A DNA stretch of 36,047 nt from NCBI GenBank assembly GCA_946414805.1, contig CAMKPZ010000015.1:1-36047 (forward strand), written 5' to 3'. The notes under the pieces are model-generated. The model did no database searches. It worked only from the letters and a program-made list of their open reading frames with translations, and was not told where the DNA came from. The position numbers and the translations under genes are program-made. Shown here piece after piece: positions 15,801 through 22,175 of this stretch; positions within the stretch are counted from its first letter, which is position 1, and each line of letters starts with the position of its first letter. Source of the stretch: an uncultured Bacteroidales bacterium. GTDB taxonomy: Bacteria > Bacteroidota > Bacteroidia > Bacteroidales > Paludibacteraceae.

Positions 15801-18457
15801 AAGCGGCATACGCCATCTACGGAGCGGCTGCGGCTACCATCAATATTAACGGCGGTTACTTCCTGGCGCAAGGCAACAGTAGCTCGAAGTGCGTCCATGC
15901 AGCAGGTACCTACGCGATAACGGGCGGTTATTACAACATCAATACCGGTTTGGCAAACTATACCGTAGATGCGTATCCGTTTGCTAATGACGATCCGGTA
16001 TATAAATGGGTAGTAGAAGCTGCTTGGACAATCATCTTCAAGAACGGTGAGACCACTCTCCAGACGCTGCATCTGCATCAGGGTGAGATGCCTGTTTATA
16101 CTGCTGCATTCCCGACTCTGGATAATCATCAATTTACCGGTTGGAATCCGGCTGTTGCAGCGGCAACGGCTAATGTAACCTATCAGGCACAGTTTGCTGA
16201 GTTGGTAGAAGGCGAGAAGTGCGTTACGTTCAATGCAAACGGAGGAAATGCAACATTGCCGTATAAATATGTTACTTCTGGTTCTGCGGTAGGTGAACTG
16301 CCGACGGCAACCAAAGCAGGTCATGCCTTCGACGGTTGGTTTACAGAAGCTTCTGCCGGCACGGAGGTTACATCGTCCACTACGGTTTCTGCTGACGTGA
16401 CCTATTATGCGCACTATACGAAGAATTCGTACACGCTGACTTGGAATGCAAATGGCGCTACTATCACAAGTGCCGATGATGCTTATACTCACGGTTCTGT
16501 TGAGTATGGCACTGCTATCATCGTACCGTCGGTATCGAAAGAAGGTTGGACCTTCGACGGTTGGAATGTTACTCCGGCATCTACCATGCCGGCGGCTAAC
16601 ACGACCTATACAGCACAATGGACGATTCCGTACACCGTACAGCATAAGCAGCAGAATTTGAATGATGCAGGGTATACGGTATTTGAGACGGATAACTTCA
16701 CCGCTAAATCCGGTGAGTATGTCACTCCGGCGGTGAAGACCTATGACGGCTTTATCACTCCGGAAACGCAGACGGTTCGGATTGGTGAAACAATGGAGGT
16801 AACGTATAACTACGAACGCCGTACCTACACCATTACTTTGGATGCTAACGGCGGTTCGTGCGCAACGGCTTCTTTGAATATCCAACACGGCGCTACGTTG
16901 GGCGAGTCGATGCCGGAAGCGACCAAAGAGGGATATACCTTTGACGGTTGGTTTACGAAAGCTGTCGGCGGTGACCAGATTACAAATGAGACGGTAATCC
17001 TGCGTAACATAGGTACATTGTATGCCCATTTCACGGAGGAGGTAACTCCTGAAACGGTTATCATAGCCGGTCATGGTGAGAATGTCACTGTCACCGACCC
17101 GGACATGGAGGCAAATGCCCTTGTTATTGAGAAAGACGGTATCGCCTCCTTCGCTACCGGTGGTCATCTTACGGTGGATCGTCTGATCTTGGAGTCTACC
17201 GGAAACCAATCCGGTCAGCTCGTCGGAGTGACGGCAAGCAACCTCACGGTAGAGGAAGAACTCTTCTTCGACTTTATTCCTAATGGAGAAGCGGGCACGC
17301 AAGCGCGTACGTGGTATGCAGTTGCAGTACCTTGGGAGGTTGATGCGGAGAATGGCATCTTCTGGAAAGAAGGTAACCGTCGTCTGGTCCTCGGCCACGA
17401 CTTCGACCTCATCTATTACGATGTAGCAAAACGTGCAGAAGAGGGCGATAGTCCTGCTTGCTGGAAGTATGTGGAGAATGATGCCGATAAGATCATGCAT
17501 CCGGGACGTATGTATATGATGTACTTCGATCCGGGATGGAAGACCATCCGTTTCAAGGCTAAAGACAATGCAACAGCCTTGACGATGGCGGAACCGAGCG
17601 TAACGACTCACTCTGCTGCTACAGGAAATGCCAAGGACGCTAACTGGAACGGAATAGCCAACCCCGCTGTTTATCATGCTTATCTGGATGCGGGAACAAG
17701 TTATGGACAGGTTTTGAACAATGGTAGTTTGGATAACTACCAGAATCACGAAGGCAGTCCTGTTTATAGCACGGTAGCTTTGAGTAGTTATAAGTTTGTG
17801 GTAGGAAAACCGGTATATGTACAAGCAGAAGCGGCTGCCGCAGTAGATATTCGCGCAGCCGTATCACCTTCGCTTGCTCCGCGCCGCGTACGTGCAGCCG
17901 GTGTACCGGAAGGCGTCGAGACCGTTTACCAGCTCACTATCGCTGCGGAAGGACGCCCGAGTACGGATAACCTCTTTATCCAAACGGCAGAAGAGAAGGA
18001 AGCAGTCTATGTGATCGGTAAGGATCTTGCCAAGGGCGGAGTAGCGAAGAACAATGCACAGTTATGGGTAAACCGCTATGGTGTCAAACTGTCAGTGAAT
18101 ACAACCGCACCCGTTAACGGCGTTCATGAGTATCCGCTTGGTCTGTCTGTCCCGGCGGCGGGAGAATACACGATTGCTATCGAGAGCGCACAAGGCGATA
18201 CCGAAGCGCTCTACCTGACGCGCAACGGCGAGGTGATCTGGAACCTGAGCAACGGAGCTTATACCGGCTCGTTCGAGAAAGGCACGGACAGCAGTTACGG
18301 CCTGCGTGTGAGCGCGAAAGTTCCTCAGATAGCTACCGGCATCGACGAAGCGGTGGTAGATGCCAAGGGCGAGACGCGCAAAGTGCTCATCAATGACAAG
18401 GTATATATCATCCGCGGCGAGAATGTTTACTCAGTAGATGGCCAATTGGTAAAGTGA
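9836..18457 (+). CDS. Giant secreted surface protein with InlB-type repeats and T9SS-like tail
   Basis: A 2873-residue protein. The N-terminus has a long signal peptide (basic start, 'LFRLFMLLLAIGWS', probable cleavage after 'AVMAA'). Residues about 35-1100 are beta-rich modules of alternating Thr/Val strands without a family I can name. Around 1260-1650 and 1880-2030 are beta-helix-like stretches ('GTVEVNNGTIEA', 'ININGGYF'). Listeria-Bacteroides repeats occur near residues 2065, 2128 ('CVTFNANGG', 'HAFDGWFTEA'), 2200 ('LTWNANG', 'WTFDGWNV') and 2331 ('TITLDANGG', 'YTFDGWFTKA'). A MucBP-like module lies between them (about 2264-2326, 'YTVQHKQQNLND'). The last 40 residues ('RKVLINDKVYIIRGENVYSV', then 'DGQLVK') resemble a short type IX secretion sorting tail. 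It is likely exported and cell-attached, in adhesion or polymer binding; no catalytic domain is visible. The leader is AT-rich (AACAATTTAAAGT before ATG). Confidence 0.88.
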   Translation: MRKTNLLKPLGLRKNLFRLFMLLLAIGWSTNAVMAAPSYFRVEIIPVLENGAVGKLYACDYSSANSKYYNYLYNIGKDGLWTVCSDESTHWEQTIEHGAGGGVQFCARAQAGDKRTMFEGWYWDAACTERLQSSSSGNVTFTNSSNFTVSGNGRTLTSYPSAAAAEAGTKIVIYAKFVKTVPDFDWSTLGVTPIDEGKYYIYNIATGRFLQAPKTGNGSSSNKPGTTANPAEATLFTCDSLTIGTNANYLNKKIDDNGVTENRSYKECLFTYTGDDNVTRYASADGYSNWKWNASAATNINYKIHVWSWTSLGTNTFLIAKGDASGGDFISHLEVYSDGSLDYQTQAGLKRNNGFYWTFIPENALLSQSTVTSLNENGTVTIDASPTATGTTYVKFNVSSTSLPAGFNYALTGGDGHFDIVEESVTCSGGVLTVPVTYTAQNVHAVSSPASTATVTVTSVNGGDPVSGTVTAYVDLLPKFALMVDELDWNAEGETFYKGMEIAASQRAYLSNKLIYNPAQTTGVAANNATWTATIEGTNADQFKFANGTREVSGAYSASLLDVIYAPTTTGEHTATLHIVTSYTASNGEQTYQKNITLQGTGSAASRITFAANGSETPLTAESYNYGDIIGTNHKDVTAELFISQITNPSAVWYDPDTVFKFDSAALKSNLTQKYQTLSFRAHPKKPVIANTNYTATLTVSGKGTANEDVSATLTLTYRALPLIQTTVTWNWGTMKENRTVTNPISTNSDGVWKLTKTAGDAVTFDTLAISATAAYLHHEPGKTAAYILQIPQTDTYTAFEKEYETEIMPLPKHVVIDRQEYLGDGTDGEYGKVSKWASAWETWDDATKTLKVGGDKIWFYFSGQTKFEFDFTERSGAWYLYEYDANNTQHTIWNTSYTPTLGHQVIDISPNTVKIEMKGNGKMTNIEYYEVDAISANYPQVALIRDGNNVSSLDVTTTFSNKRVVTASLNATAAQYFTISSAGKATGSSFVFNGDDGLGIGLTQNKVITVALKEGVDIDEAQQVSMGNTCVLTLSDDYTYNHEELSLPIVIVSPSEITYKHSDYGTYVVTYSDNVPHTVSSADYVKTITETDPALYVVTLSAPTVTASGYVFQGWKIGEELVSCAASFTTSIGRDCEVIALFDQIKGEYFKVGNVYYDDLTRALSVAGNSAVDKVVTVTKDTILGDGHTPITYTIPAGVTLLVPYKDNFYTLQETPEIVNMANKEVLSAYRTLTLTEGVNIICNGNICVSAKLLSSNGGNKSAYPTDECGVINMTHGGHIELNSGANLYCWGYIKGQDMDQGNNTVGTGTVTANAGSVVWENFELGDWRGGTASLDIYNNNVIDHRKLFPFQSYAIQNVEVPTSFKYGSVLRNYTSITTGQGNHGAVFSMIGPSETMFLLTDEQSMVRTWYDATTDLTCYELSGTAQLDALHITVYVSMSSEDFILPICNSMHIILKDCNMTLSNPLMMQAGSIIEIKSTATINLENELYLYDKDQWGKYTYDCYFRSFNNLTSHKDRGDERSKDGLDDAKLIVDGVLNVQTNSLDNTKVGRIYATAGGANVMGNGGGEIHFKNALPTTERLWAVDTIKGEPYIKWVYNPVTAANLCNEDGSYTKSYGGYTFYNIHGRWFDEENNNEKADHTYDFSYYPTNDVSGDETWTSAVYSHDKTGLEARMKWFNVTPDADCSKNPDPEADLESDWWLGTNPTAYYNYTMLGEWHQFMAAEGEGVYSGSDNKLYQKEECLWFEEAAVDENCLYTIGGVKKALVNGEFIPLTSNGYDPAYHATANASQYYICFSGCNWHPATPYTGESKAYTIHPEDEDLHYIWFNNDWMNVLRDEPFFYTEDEQTNVRTYYEYVNGDWEIATPYVSVTDAAETRTFYMIKEAFNVAQIKKDATITILRDIPNVPERLTYATQNTTCTLDLNGHLLSGAIDSLIFVQAPGATFIITDNTALKLGKIRTTKTRAIFVKAGTVEVNNGTIEATPATEAAYAIYGAAAATININGGYFLAQGNSSSKCVHAAGTYAITGGYYNINTGLANYTVDAYPFANDDPVYKWVVEAAWTIIFKNGETTLQTLHLHQGEMPVYTAAFPTLDNHQFTGWNPAVAAATANVTYQAQFAELVEGEKCVTFNANGGNATLPYKYVTSGSAVGELPTATKAGHAFDGWFTEASAGTEVTSSTTVSADVTYYAHYTKNSYTLTWNANGATITSADDAYTHGSVEYGTAIIVPSVSKEGWTFDGWNVTPASTMPAANTTYTAQWTIPYTVQHKQQNLNDAGYTVFETDNFTAKSGEYVTPAVKTYDGFITPETQTVRIGETMEVTYNYERRTYTITLDANGGSCATASLNIQHGATLGESMPEATKEGYTFDGWFTKAVGGDQITNETVILRNIGTLYAHFTEEVTPETVIIAGHGENVTVTDPDMEANALVIEKDGIASFATGGHLTVDRLILESTGNQSGQLVGVTASNLTVEEELFFDFIPNGEAGTQARTWYAVAVPWEVDAENGIFWKEGNRRLVLGHDFDLIYYDVAKRAEEGDSPACWKYVENDADKIMHPGRMYMMYFDPGWKTIRFKAKDNATALTMAEPSVTTHSAATGNAKDANWNGIANPAVYHAYLDAGTSYGQVLNNGSLDNYQNHEGSPVYSTVALSSYKFVVGKPVYVQAEAAAAVDIRAAVSPSLAPRRVRAAGVPEGVETVYQLTIAAEGRPSTDNLFIQTAEEKEAVYVIGKDLAKGGVAKNNAQLWVNRYGVKLSVNTTAPVNGVHEYPLGLSVPAAGEYTIAIESAQGDTEALYLTRNGEVIWNLSNGAYTGSFEKGTDSSYGLRVSAKVPQIATGIDEAVVDAKGETRKVLINDKVYIIRGENVYSVDGQLVK

Positions 18458-18481
18458 AAGGTGAAAATTGAAAAATGAAAG
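18454..18481 (+). repeat. Heptamer-periodic repeat after the giant gene
   Basis: GTGAAAG, GTGAAAA, TTGAAAA and ATGAAAG follow each other in 7-bp steps across the stop codon of the giant gene and the region before the small peptide gene. Confidence 0.7.
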
Positions 18482-18492
18482 GAAAAATGGAT

Positions 18493-18624
18493 ATGAAAAA
18501 GCAATATATAATTCCTTCCGTGGAAGTGATGTCGGTGAATACCGTATTGATGTCCAAGACAGGCGAAGCGAGTGTGCTCCCCGGTCCTGGTGGCGCTCCC
18601 GCAAAGCGCGAAGAGCCGTTCTGA
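18493..18624 (+). CDS. Small peptide, 'MKK-YI-P' type, downstream of the surface protein
   Basis: A 43-residue frame beginning 'MKKQYIIPSVEVMSVNTVLM' and ending in a Gly/Pro/Ala-rich tail 'PGPGGAPAKREEPF'. In-frame upstream ATGs at 18475 and 18487 would add 6 or 2 residues; I chose the one that matches the form of similar peptides. Short proteins of this 'MKK-Y-x-P-x-x-E-V' style are common in Bacteroidales, often after secreted-protein genes. Their role is not established. It lies 35 bp after the giant gene and before a strong terminator, so it probably shares that transcript. Confidence 0.65.
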   Translation: MKKQYIIPSVEVMSVNTVLMSKTGEASVLPGPGGAPAKREEPF

Positions 18625-18661
18625 CGAAACACGGCGCAAAGCCGTTTCAGGTAGATCAATC

Positions 18662-18706
18662 GAGCCCCTGCATGAGACGATGCAGAGGCTCTTTTGCATT
18701 TTTTTT
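18662..18706 (+). terminator. Intrinsic terminator after the surface-protein unit
   Basis: GAGCC-C-CTGCAT (18662-18673), loop GAGACG, ATGCAG-A-GGCTC (18680-18691), then TTTT and a second T8 run. An additional hairpin built from CTGA-GAAAC-GGC and GCC-GTTTC-AG precedes it at about 18621-18650. Confidence 0.85.
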
Positions 18707-18715
18707 CCTCTTTTA

Positions 18716-18746
18716 TTGCATATATCAAAAAAAAGCAGTACCTTTG
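18716..18746 (+). promoter_or_regulatory. Bacteroidota promoter of the prs operon
   Basis: TTG at 18716-18718, 20-nt spacer, TACCTTTG at 18739-18746. Same extended context (TTGCATATATCAAAAAA) as the other promoters. The leader to the ATG at 18783 is about 30 nt. Confidence 0.88.
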
Positions 18747-18782
18747 TGGCCGAAATCGGGAAGATTGCAAATCAACTATATT

Positions 18783-19895
18783 ATGAAACACACAATTTTA
18801 TGGGTGGCAGCTATGCTGCTGGCTTGCAGCGCTTCGGTAAGCGCAGGGAACAAGAAGCAACAGACGGACGACAATCTGACGCAAGGTCAGTATATCCGCT
18901 GCGTTGCATTCTACAACTTGGAAAACCTCTTCGATACCATTCATGACGAGGGGAAGAACGACTATGAGTATCTTCCCGACGGCGGAATGAAATGGACGGC
19001 GTACAAATATGAGAACAAGGTCAAGAAGATGGCGGAGGCGGTAAGTGCCCTGGGTACCGATTATGACCCCCGCGGAGCAGCATGTATCGGAGTTGCCGAG
19101 GTGGAGAATATCGGTTGTCTGTACGACCTGTGCGCAGAGTCGAACAGCAGGTACGGCCGCCGTTTGAAACCGATCCTGTTAGAGGGACCCGACCGCCGCG
19201 GTGTGGATGTGGGTTTCCTTTATGACTCGGTGCTCTTCAAGCCGACCTCAGTGAAAGGCTATGAGCTGAAGGCGCATTACGCCGACGGCGGCGAGATCAA
19301 GACGCGTCTGCAGTTGCTGGTGTCGGGTTATCTGATGAGCGAAAGCGCGAAGGGAGAGAAATTCAGTCCGGAGAAGATCCACGTGATCGTTAACCACTGG
19401 CCGAGCCGTTACGGCGGCGAGTTGTCCAGCCGTCCGGGTCGTGACACGGCAGCCATGCTGAGCATGCATATATGCGACTCGATCTACAAGAAAGAGCCGA
19501 AAGCCAAGATCGTGATCATGGGCGACTTGAACGACGATCCGGACAACCACAGTTGCAAAGAGGTGCTGAAAGCACGCCGCCACCGCGAGGAGGTAGAGCC
19601 GCAAGGACTGTTCAACACGATGTGGGTGCACCTGGACAACGGTACCGGTACGCTCTTCTACAACGGCGGATGGAACCTCTTCGACCAGATCATCATCTCC
19701 GAGCCGCTGCTGAATGCGAAGATCGAGGAAGGCAAATGGACCTACTGGAAATCGCAGGTGTTCAACAAGCCGTTCCTGACTGTTCAGGAGGGCAAGGACA
19801 AGGGAGCACCGCTGCGTACACACAAGGCCGGCGTATGGCAGAACGGCTACGGCGACCACTTCCCGACCATGATTTATCTGATTAGACAAAAGTAA
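18783..19895 (+). CDS. Exported endonuclease/exonuclease/phosphatase family protein
   Basis: A 370-residue protein of the DNase I-like metal-dependent phosphoesterase fold. Visible motifs in order: 'FYNLENLFDT' (substrate-binding Asn), 'IGVAEVENIG' (metal-binding Glu), 'VIVNHWPSRYGG' (catalytic His region), 'IVIMGDLNDDPDN' (Asp/Asn pair) and 'GDHFPTM' (final Asp-His). The N-terminus is a signal sequence ('TILWVAAMLLACSASVSAG'); LLAC is a weak lipobox, so either lipidation at that Cys or cleavage after SVSA is possible. The start at 18783 follows the promoter by 36 nt; the open frame extends upstream to 18468 but would cross the terminator and promoter. Substrate unknown. It heads a forward unit with DUF4290, prs and the M28 peptidase. 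Confidence 0.88.
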   Translation: MKHTILWVAAMLLACSASVSAGNKKQQTDDNLTQGQYIRCVAFYNLENLFDTIHDEGKNDYEYLPDGGMKWTAYKYENKVKKMAEAVSALGTDYDPRGAACIGVAEVENIGCLYDLCAESNSRYGRRLKPILLEGPDRRGVDVGFLYDSVLFKPTSVKGYELKAHYADGGEIKTRLQLLVSGYLMSESAKGEKFSPEKIHVIVNHWPSRYGGELSSRPGRDTAAMLSMHICDSIYKKEPKAKIVIMGDLNDDPDNHSCKEVLKARRHREEVEPQGLFNTMWVHLDNGTGTLFYNGGWNLFDQIIISEPLLNAKIEEGKWTYWKSQVFNKPFLTVQEGKDKGAPLRTHKAGVWQNGYGDHFPTMIYLIRQK

Positions 19896-19904
19896 AAAGA
19901 CAAT

Positions 19905-20222
19905 ATGACATTACAACTGAGACGAAACGCTGCGCCGATCAAGATGCGCAACTACGGGCGTGTGGTACAAGACACGATCGACTATGCAACAACCCTGCCA
20001 CCGAGCGTTGAACGCGATTCGCTGGAGGTGTATATCGCATTATGTATGCGCCAGCGGAACATGATCTGGAACAGAGATCAGGAAACCGGTGTACAGCGTG
20101 TGAAAGAGGATATCATCCGTTTGTCGAACGGCAAACTGACCTGCTCTTCTCCGGCTTTCGAGCGATTTATGGCACAACCCAATGCATCGTTGATCCAAAA
20201 GAAGAAAAAGAAAAATGGATAA
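19905..20222 (+). CDS. DUF4290-like protein
   Basis: A 105-residue protein without signal or membrane segment. 'KMRNYGRVVQDTIDYATTL' and 'VKEDIIRLSNGKLTCSSPAFE' fit the DUF4290 family of Bacteroidota, which is usually about twice as long, so this is a compact form or an incomplete match. It ends in a Lys run. Its stop overlaps the prs start by 8 bp, which implies translational coupling with prs. Function unknown. Confidence 0.55.
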   Translation: MTLQLRRNAAPIKMRNYGRVVQDTIDYATTLPPSVERDSLEVYIALCMRQRNMIWNRDQETGVQRVKEDIIRLSNGKLTCSSPAFERFMAQPNASLIQKKKKKNG

Positions 20223-21171
20223 GAATCAGTTCAAAGTGTTTGCCGGCTCGAAAGGCGAAGCGCTGGCGCAAGGAATTTGTAAGGAGTTAGGCTGCGAGTT
20301 AGGCAAGGTGCGTGTCGACCGGTTCTCGGACGGCGAGTTCTGCGCCTATTTCGAGGAATCGGTTCGCGGTCAGTGGGTCTATCTGGTGCAATCGACCTGT
20401 CCGTCGTCCGATAATCTGATGGAGCTGCTGCTGATGATCGATGCCGCCAAACGCGCCAGTGCAGGCCGTGTGATAGCCGTGATCCCTTATTTCGGCTGGG
20501 CGCGTCAGGACCGTAAGGACAAACCGCGTGTGTCGATCGGTGCCAAACTGGTGGCGAACATGCTCCAGACCGCCGGTGCGGACCGCGTGATCACCGTTGA
20601 TCTGCATGCAGACCAGATCCAGGGATTCTTCGATATTCCCGTGGATCACGTGTACGGATCGAATGTGTTAGCGCCGTATATCGCAGCCCTGAACCTGAAG
20701 AAACTGATCGTGGCGTCTCCGGATGTGGGAGGATCCAAACGCGCTTCCAATTTCGCGAAGAAACTGCACATTCTCACCGACCGCGAGGTGCCGATGGTGA
20801 TCTGCTATAAGAACCGTCCGGATTTCAACAAAGTGTCCGAGATCCGCGTGTTAGGCGATATCTACGGCAAGGATGTGGTGATTTTCGATGATATGTGCGA
20901 TACGGCGGGCACGCTGTGCAAGGCGGCCGAAGTGATGAAAGAAGGCGGTGCCAAATCCGTCCGCGCCGTAGTAACCCACGGTGTGCTGAGCGGCAATGCG
21001 TGCGAACGTATCGAGGCTTCGGCTTTGGAGGAACTGGTCTGCACCGATTCGATTCCTTTTGACCCGTCCTGTTGCTCAAAACTGCACATTGAGAGTTTGG
21101 CGACGCTCATCGCGCGTACGATCCGTGCCATCCAGACCTGCACCAGCGTCAGCGAGACTAATCTACGATGA
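20215..21171 (+). CDS. prs: Ribose-phosphate pyrophosphokinase
   Basis: A 318-residue cytosolic enzyme that makes PRPP from ribose 5-phosphate and ATP for nucleotide, histidine and tryptophan synthesis. Diagnostic parts: 'RFSDGEFCAYFEESVRG', 'PYFGWARQDRKDKPR' (flexible-loop region), 'VITVDLHADQIQGFFDIPVD' in two pieces, 'VASPDVGGSKRA', and the PRPP loop 'VVIFDDMCDTAGTLCKAA'. Normal family length. Its start overlaps the DUF4290 stop by 8 bp, and its stop overlaps the next ATG (ATGA), so all are in one operon. Confidence 0.97.
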   Translation: MDKNQFKVFAGSKGEALAQGICKELGCELGKVRVDRFSDGEFCAYFEESVRGQWVYLVQSTCPSSDNLMELLLMIDAAKRASAGRVIAVIPYFGWARQDRKDKPRVSIGAKLVANMLQTAGADRVITVDLHADQIQGFFDIPVDHVYGSNVLAPYIAALNLKKLIVASPDVGGSKRASNFAKKLHILTDREVPMVICYKNRPDFNKVSEIRVLGDIYGKDVVIFDDMCDTAGTLCKAAEVMKEGGAKSVRAVVTHGVLSGNACERIEASALEELVCTDSIPFDPSCCSKLHIESLATLIARTIRAIQTCTSVSETNLR

Positions 21172-22175
21172 GAATGAATACGAAATATCTGTATATTCTG
21201 GGCTGCCTGTTTGTGATGGGCAGCCTGGTTTCTTGTAACAAAAAGCAGGCGGAAACGGTTCGCCCTGCTTTCTCAGCCGATTCGGCTTATAGTTATATCG
21301 AGCGCCAGATGGAGTTCGGTCCGCGTGTCCCCAACAGCGCCGCGCACACCCAATGCGCAGTGTGGCTGATCGATCAGTTGCGTGCATGCGGCGCAGAAGT
21401 GGAACTGCAGAAAGGGTTCATGCCGGACTATCGCGGTAACAACCAGCAGATCTACAATATCATTGGTCATTTCTATACGCCCGAGACAGCGAACCGTCCC
21501 CGAATACTGCTTGGGGCACATTATGACACGCGCCCGTGGTGCGACGAAGAGCCCGATTACGGCGACCGTTTCTATAATGTGCCGGGTGCCAATGACGGCG
21601 CCAGCGGCGTAGGAGTGCTGTTAGAGGTGGCGCGCCAGATAGGTGCGAAAATGCAGGACAGCCTGGGCGGTTCGTTCACACCGGTAGATATTGTCTTCTT
21701 CGATTGCGAAGACAGCGGAACGCCGCAGTTCTACACCGGCGCTGAAAGGGAAGACACATGGTGCCTGGGTTCGCAGTTATGGGCGACCAACTATGCGAAC
21801 AAAAAGAATGCTTCGCAAGAGGTGCCGCAATACAGCTTCGGTATCGTGTTGGACATGGTGGGAGCGCCGGACGCTTTCTTCCCCCGCGAGATGTATTCGA
21901 CCCAGTACGCATCGAACTATCAGGAGCGGATCTGGAAATCGGCAAAGAGACTGGGCTACGGAGCCATGTTCAGCGACCAGCAGTCGTATCCCATTACAGA
22001 TGACCATTTCTATGTCAACCGCATAGCGGGAATCCCCTGCGTGGATGTCATCCATTACGATATCCGCAACGCCTCCGGTTTCCCGCACTGGTGGCATACC
22101 CGCAACGACAATATGACGAACATCAGCCGCACAACGCTTCAGGCGGTCGGCGAGGTGGTCATGAGTCAGTTATAA
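21168..22175 (+). CDS. M28 family peptidase / glutaminyl cyclase-like lipoprotein
   Basis: A 335-residue protein with a lipobox (LGCLFVMGSLVSC, lipidation at the Cys). It has the M28 zinc-ligand pattern: His-Asp in 'LLGAHYDTRP', 'PGANDGASGVG', Glu in 'VFFDCEDSG', 'LDMVGAPD', and a C-terminal His in 'GFPHWWHTRNDN'. Motifs and size match the bacterial glutaminyl-peptide cyclotransferase-like branch, which cyclises N-terminal Gln, rather than a plain aminopeptidase. It starts with an ATGA overlap on prs. The stop is convergent with DUF5686: the two coding regions share 6 bp (22170-22175). Confidence 0.88.
   Translation: MRMNTKYLYILGCLFVMGSLVSCNKKQAETVRPAFSADSAYSYIERQMEFGPRVPNSAAHTQCAVWLIDQLRACGAEVELQKGFMPDYRGNNQQIYNIIGHFYTPETANRPRILLGAHYDTRPWCDEEPDYGDRFYNVPGANDGASGVGVLLEVARQIGAKMQDSLGGSFTPVDIVFFDCEDSGTPQFYTGAEREDTWCLGSQLWATNYANKKNASQEVPQYSFGIVLDMVGAPDAFFPREMYSTQYASNYQERIWKSAKRLGYGAMFSDQQSYPITDDHFYVNRIAGIPCVDVIHYDIRNASGFPHWWHTRNDNMTNISRTTLQAVGEVVMSQL

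Noticed and set aside
15704..17824. Minus-strand 706-residue open frame opposite the giant gene
   Set aside because: Antisense to a clear signal-peptide-bearing, repeat-containing protein; its translation has no recognisable domain and reflects low stop frequency on that strand.
18468..18782. Longer N-terminus for the endonuclease/phosphatase protein
   Set aside because: It would run through the small peptide gene, the terminator and the promoter; the ATG at 18783 is followed by a signal sequence.
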